DNA of 9,220 bases from Flavobacteriia bacterium. GTDB lineage: Bacteria; Bacteroidota; Bacteroidia; Flavobacteriales; Flavobacteriaceae. The position numbers and the translations under genes are program-made. The notes under the pieces are model-generated. The model was not told the DNA's origin, did not search any database, and saw only the letters and a list, made by a program, of their open reading frames with translations. This document shows positions 7,564 to 9,220 of the stretch, one piece after another (positions within the stretch are counted from its first letter, which is position 1; every line of letters starts with the position of its first letter). The stretch covers positions 1 to 9,220 of the forward strand of contig QNYL01000173.1 in the NCBI GenBank assembly GCA_003973375.1, given 5' to 3'.

Positions 7564-7599
7564 AACCACCGTTTTCTTCAAAAGGATCCGGTGGTTTTT
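7564..7599 (+). terminator. Intrinsic terminator after ilvC
   Basis: AACCACCG (7564-7571) pairs perfectly with CGGTGGTT (7589-7596). The 17-nt loop contains a secondary TTTT/AAAA pairing. The stem is followed by a T-run to 7599 and further T-rich sequence. Together with the 318-bp gap it marks the end of the ilvBNC transcript and suggests that ilvA is transcribed separately. Confidence 0.82.
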
Positions 7600-7624
7600 G
7601 TTATATTTAACCCGGATAATTCAC

Positions 7625-7719
7625 AAATTTTGAGTATGCAGATACAAGGCGTCTAACTTTGCAGATATACTATTGTATCTCAAAAAGTTAGTAACGCAGT
7701 AGATGCTTGCTCAAAATTT
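7625..7719. repeat. 95-bp imperfect palindrome between ilvC and ilvA
   Basis: Outer arms AAATTTTGAG (7625-7634) and CTCAAAATTT (7710-7719) are perfect complements. In the same register, CTAACTTT (7653-7660) pairs with AAAGTTAG (7684-7691), and GCA pairs with TGC between them. A small central hairpin is possible around ATAC/GTAT. A competing pairing, GATACAA (7641-7647) with TTGTATC (7673-7679), interleaves with the CTAACTTT arm. As RNA it would be one long hairpin or two alternative folds. It has no T-tract and is not a terminator. Confidence 0.75.
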
Positions 7720-7727
7720 AAACAATA

Positions 7728-7741
7728 GCCCAAATTTGGGC
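7728..7741. repeat. 14-bp perfect palindrome GCCCAAATTTGGGC
   Basis: A perfect two-fold symmetric site in the ilvA upstream region, about 115 bp before the ilvA start and inside the MITE-like segment. It is followed 11 bp later by a second perfect palindrome, TGAAAATTTTCA (7753-7764). These could be binding sites for a dimeric DNA-binding protein or part of the repeat element. No ligand can be named. Confidence 0.5.
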
Positions 7742-7856
7742 AAAAATAAATTTGAAAATTTTCATCATAAAATATTGACATCAAGTAAATTGGCGCAAAA
7801 ATATTAGCTTAGCGGTGAATTTTTCGGGTTAATCTCTTTTAATGTTTTAGAAATCT

Positions 7857-9116
7857 ATGATCAATTCAAAGAACATAATATCCTTACAGGAGATCAAAAA
7901 GGCGCAACAGAACATCAAAGATCTGGTACGGCATACGCCTTTGATCAAAATGGTGCTCTTTTCTGAAAGGTATAAGTCGGATATTTACTTTAAAAGAGAA
8001 GATCTGCAGCGGGTCAGATCGTATAAGATCCGTGGTGCTTTTAACAAGATCAAATCTCTGGTTGATTCAGAGCAGATTGAGTCGGTGGTTTGTGCCAGTG
8101 CAGGAAATCATGCTCAGGGTGTTGCTCAGGCTTGCCATTTTTTAAATATTTCAGGGGTTATTTTTATGCCCTCCACAACACCAATGCAAAAGATCAGGCA
8201 GGTGGAAATGTTTGGCAGGGATAACGTGGAGATCAGATTGTCGGGGGATACTTATGATGCTTCATACGCTATTGCCAAGGCATATTCTGAAAAAGAAAAT
8301 ATTGCTTTTGTACATCCCTTTGACGATGAGCAGATCATTGCCGGACAAGGAACGCTTGCCATGGAGATACTCGAAGATTCAAAACAGCCTATTGATTATA
8401 TTTTTGTTCCGGTGGGAGGGGGCGGACTCGCATCAGGAATTATAAGTGTTTTTAAAGAAATTAGTCCGGAAACAAAGATTATCGGCGTAGAGCCTGAAGG
8501 AGCTCCATCGTTAAAAACTTCTCTGGAAAAAGGAGAAAATACAGAATTGGCCTCAATAAATAAATTTGTAGATGGTGCTGCAGTTAAAAAAATGGGAGAT
8601 AAGACCTTTGCCATTTGCAGGGAGTTTATAGATGATGTAATTACCATTCCGGAAGGGAAAGTTTGCAGTACCTTGTTAAAATTATACAATGAAAAGGCGA
8701 TTGTGGTTGAGCCGGCCGGGGCATTATCGGTGGCGGCACTGGATGTTTACAGGGAAAAGATCAAAGGAAAAACTGCAGTGAGTGTGATCAGTGGCGGGAA
8801 CAATGACATCACCCGTATGGAAGAGATCAAGGAAAGGGCACTGCTTTTTGAAGGACTAAAACATTATTTTATCGTTCCTTTTCCGCAAAGGGCAGGAGCT
8901 TTAAAAGAATTTGTAGTGGATGTATTGGGAAAGAATGATGATATTACTTTTTTTGAATATACCAAAAAGAGCAGCAGAACAACGGGTTCGGCTGTTGTGG
9001 GTATAGAACTGAAATCTAAAGAAGATTTCGATCCTTTAGTAAAAAGGATGGAAGAAAGAGGCTTTTTAGGGGAATACCTGAATGATAATCCACAATTATT
9101 CCAGTTCTTGATTTGA
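7857..9116 (+). CDS. ilvA: Threonine dehydratase (deaminase), single regulatory-domain form
   Basis: This PLP enzyme deaminates threonine to 2-oxobutyrate, the entry step to isoleucine. The catalytic fold-type II domain spans about 5-325. The PLP lysine is K57 in RSYKIRGA (the family usually has SFK; Tyr here is a mild variant). SAGNHAQGVA is at 81-90, the phosphate-cradling loop GGGG at 187-190, and SGGN at 312-315. A single ACT-like domain follows at about 333-419, starting LKHYFIVPFPQRAGALKEF. The 419-residue length matches the B. subtilis-type enzyme rather than the 514-residue E. coli form with two such domains. The regulatory domain marks it as the biosynthetic enzyme. It has its own upstream region, separated from ilvC by a terminator and the 226-bp repeat-bounded segment. 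Confidence 0.96.
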   Translation: MINSKNIISLQEIKKAQQNIKDLVRHTPLIKMVLFSERYKSDIYFKREDLQRVRSYKIRGAFNKIKSLVDSEQIESVVCASAGNHAQGVAQACHFLNISGVIFMPSTTPMQKIRQVEMFGRDNVEIRLSGDTYDASYAIAKAYSEKENIAFVHPFDDEQIIAGQGTLAMEILEDSKQPIDYIFVPVGGGGLASGIISVFKEISPETKIIGVEPEGAPSLKTSLEKGENTELASINKFVDGAAVKKMGDKTFAICREFIDDVITIPEGKVCSTLLKLYNEKAIVVEPAGALSVAALDVYREKIKGKTAVSVISGGNNDITRMEEIKERALLFEGLKHYFIVPFPQRAGALKEFVVDVLGKNDDITFFEYTKKSSRTTGSAVVGIELKSKEDFDPLVKRMEERGFLGEYLNDNPQLFQFLI

Positions 9117-9125
9117 TCAGTACTC

Positions 9126-9220
9126 CTAAATTTTTAACCAAAAAGTAGCCTTTTCAAAAACGGCTCTTTTCTCCGGCGGTTCATTGTTTTCCGTATGATA
9201 ACTGTCGGTATATATTACAA
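9126..9220 (-). CDS. C-terminal end of a convergent gene, unknown (partial)
   Basis: On the minus strand a frame enters from the right edge and stays open for about 30 codons to a TAG at 9128-9126, only 9 bp beyond the ilvA stop. It ends EPPEKRAVFEKATFWLKI, with a charged then amphipathic pattern typical of a real C-terminus. The other minus-strand frames are interrupted. It is too short to assign a family, and a chance open frame of this length is possible. Confidence 0.5.
   Translation of the reverse strand, partial: VIYTDSYHTENNEPPEKRAVFEKATFWLKI

Larger units (their letters stand above)
7607..7832. mobile_element. MITE-like 226-bp segment with 18-bp terminal inverted repeats
   Basis: The segment begins TTAACCCGGATAATTCAC (7607-7624) and ends GTGAATTTTTCGGGTTAA (7815-7832). 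These are reverse complements at 16 of 18 positions. It fills most of the ilvC-ilvA gap, encodes no protein, and contains a 95-bp palindrome directly inside its left end plus two shorter perfect palindromes. Size, terminal repeats and lack of coding fit a miniature inverted-repeat transposable element or a relic of an insertion sequence. TTAA occurs at both outer ends and could be part of the repeat or a duplicated target; no other target duplication is evident. The repeats are seen directly; mobility is inferred. It could instead be a fixed regulatory region. Confidence 0.55.

Noticed and set aside
7775..7807. TTGACA with a downstream TATTAG, considered as a sigma-70-type ilvA promoter
   Set aside because: The spacing of 21 bp is too long for that class, and the nearby TAGCTTAG at 7805-7812 is only a 7/8-type match to the Bacteroidota box with no TTG at the right distance.
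9147..9170. AGCC/GGCT hairpin followed by CTTTTC after ilvA, considered as its terminator
   Set aside because: The outer stem is only four base pairs, the T-run is interrupted, and the sequence lies within the apparent coding end of the convergent minus-strand gene.

Overview
The window looks chromosomal and most likely comes from a member of the Bacteroidota, probably a flavobacterium. It is AT-rich, genes start after A-rich stretches rather than strong Shine-Dalgarno sites, several promoter-like boxes match the Bacteroidota -7 consensus TAnnTTTG, and the encoded LeuA is the short form of about 390 residues. Nearly all recognisable genes serve branched-chain amino acid synthesis.

Layout. 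(1) Positions 1-466 hold the 5' part of leuB on the minus strand. Its downstream part is missing: at 117/118 the sequence folds back on itself, so 1-117 is an exact reverse complement of 278-394. (2) leuA lies just upstream of leuB (minus strand, 479-1654). (3) A divergent spacer leads to a 510-residue helical protein of unknown function (1804-3336, plus). (4) Positions 3343-3502 form a compact regulatory leader: promoter-like box, a 23-codon Ile/Leu-rich leader peptide, and an antiterminator/terminator pair. (5) About 250 nt of untranslated leader precede ilvB, ilvN and ilvC, which are tightly spaced on the plus strand. (6) A terminator follows ilvC. (7) A 226-bp coding-free segment with 18-bp terminal inverted repeats (16/18 matching) and a 95-bp internal palindrome separates ilvC from ilvA; it resembles a small non-autonomous mobile element. 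(8) ilvA (7857-9116) is followed by the C-terminus of a convergent minus-strand gene running off the window.

How the genes work together. IlvA makes 2-oxobutyrate from threonine. IlvB with its regulatory subunit IlvN makes acetolactate or acetohydroxybutyrate, and IlvC reduces and isomerises these. LeuA and LeuB are the first and third steps of the leucine branch. ilvD, ilvE and leuCD are not in the window. The leader at 3379-3502 suggests that ilvBNC is controlled by ribosome-mediated attenuation sensing charged isoleucine (and leucine) tRNA.

The three points most worth attention are the ilv attenuator, the mobile-element-like segment before ilvA, and the fold-back in leuB, which is probably an amplification or assembly artefact.
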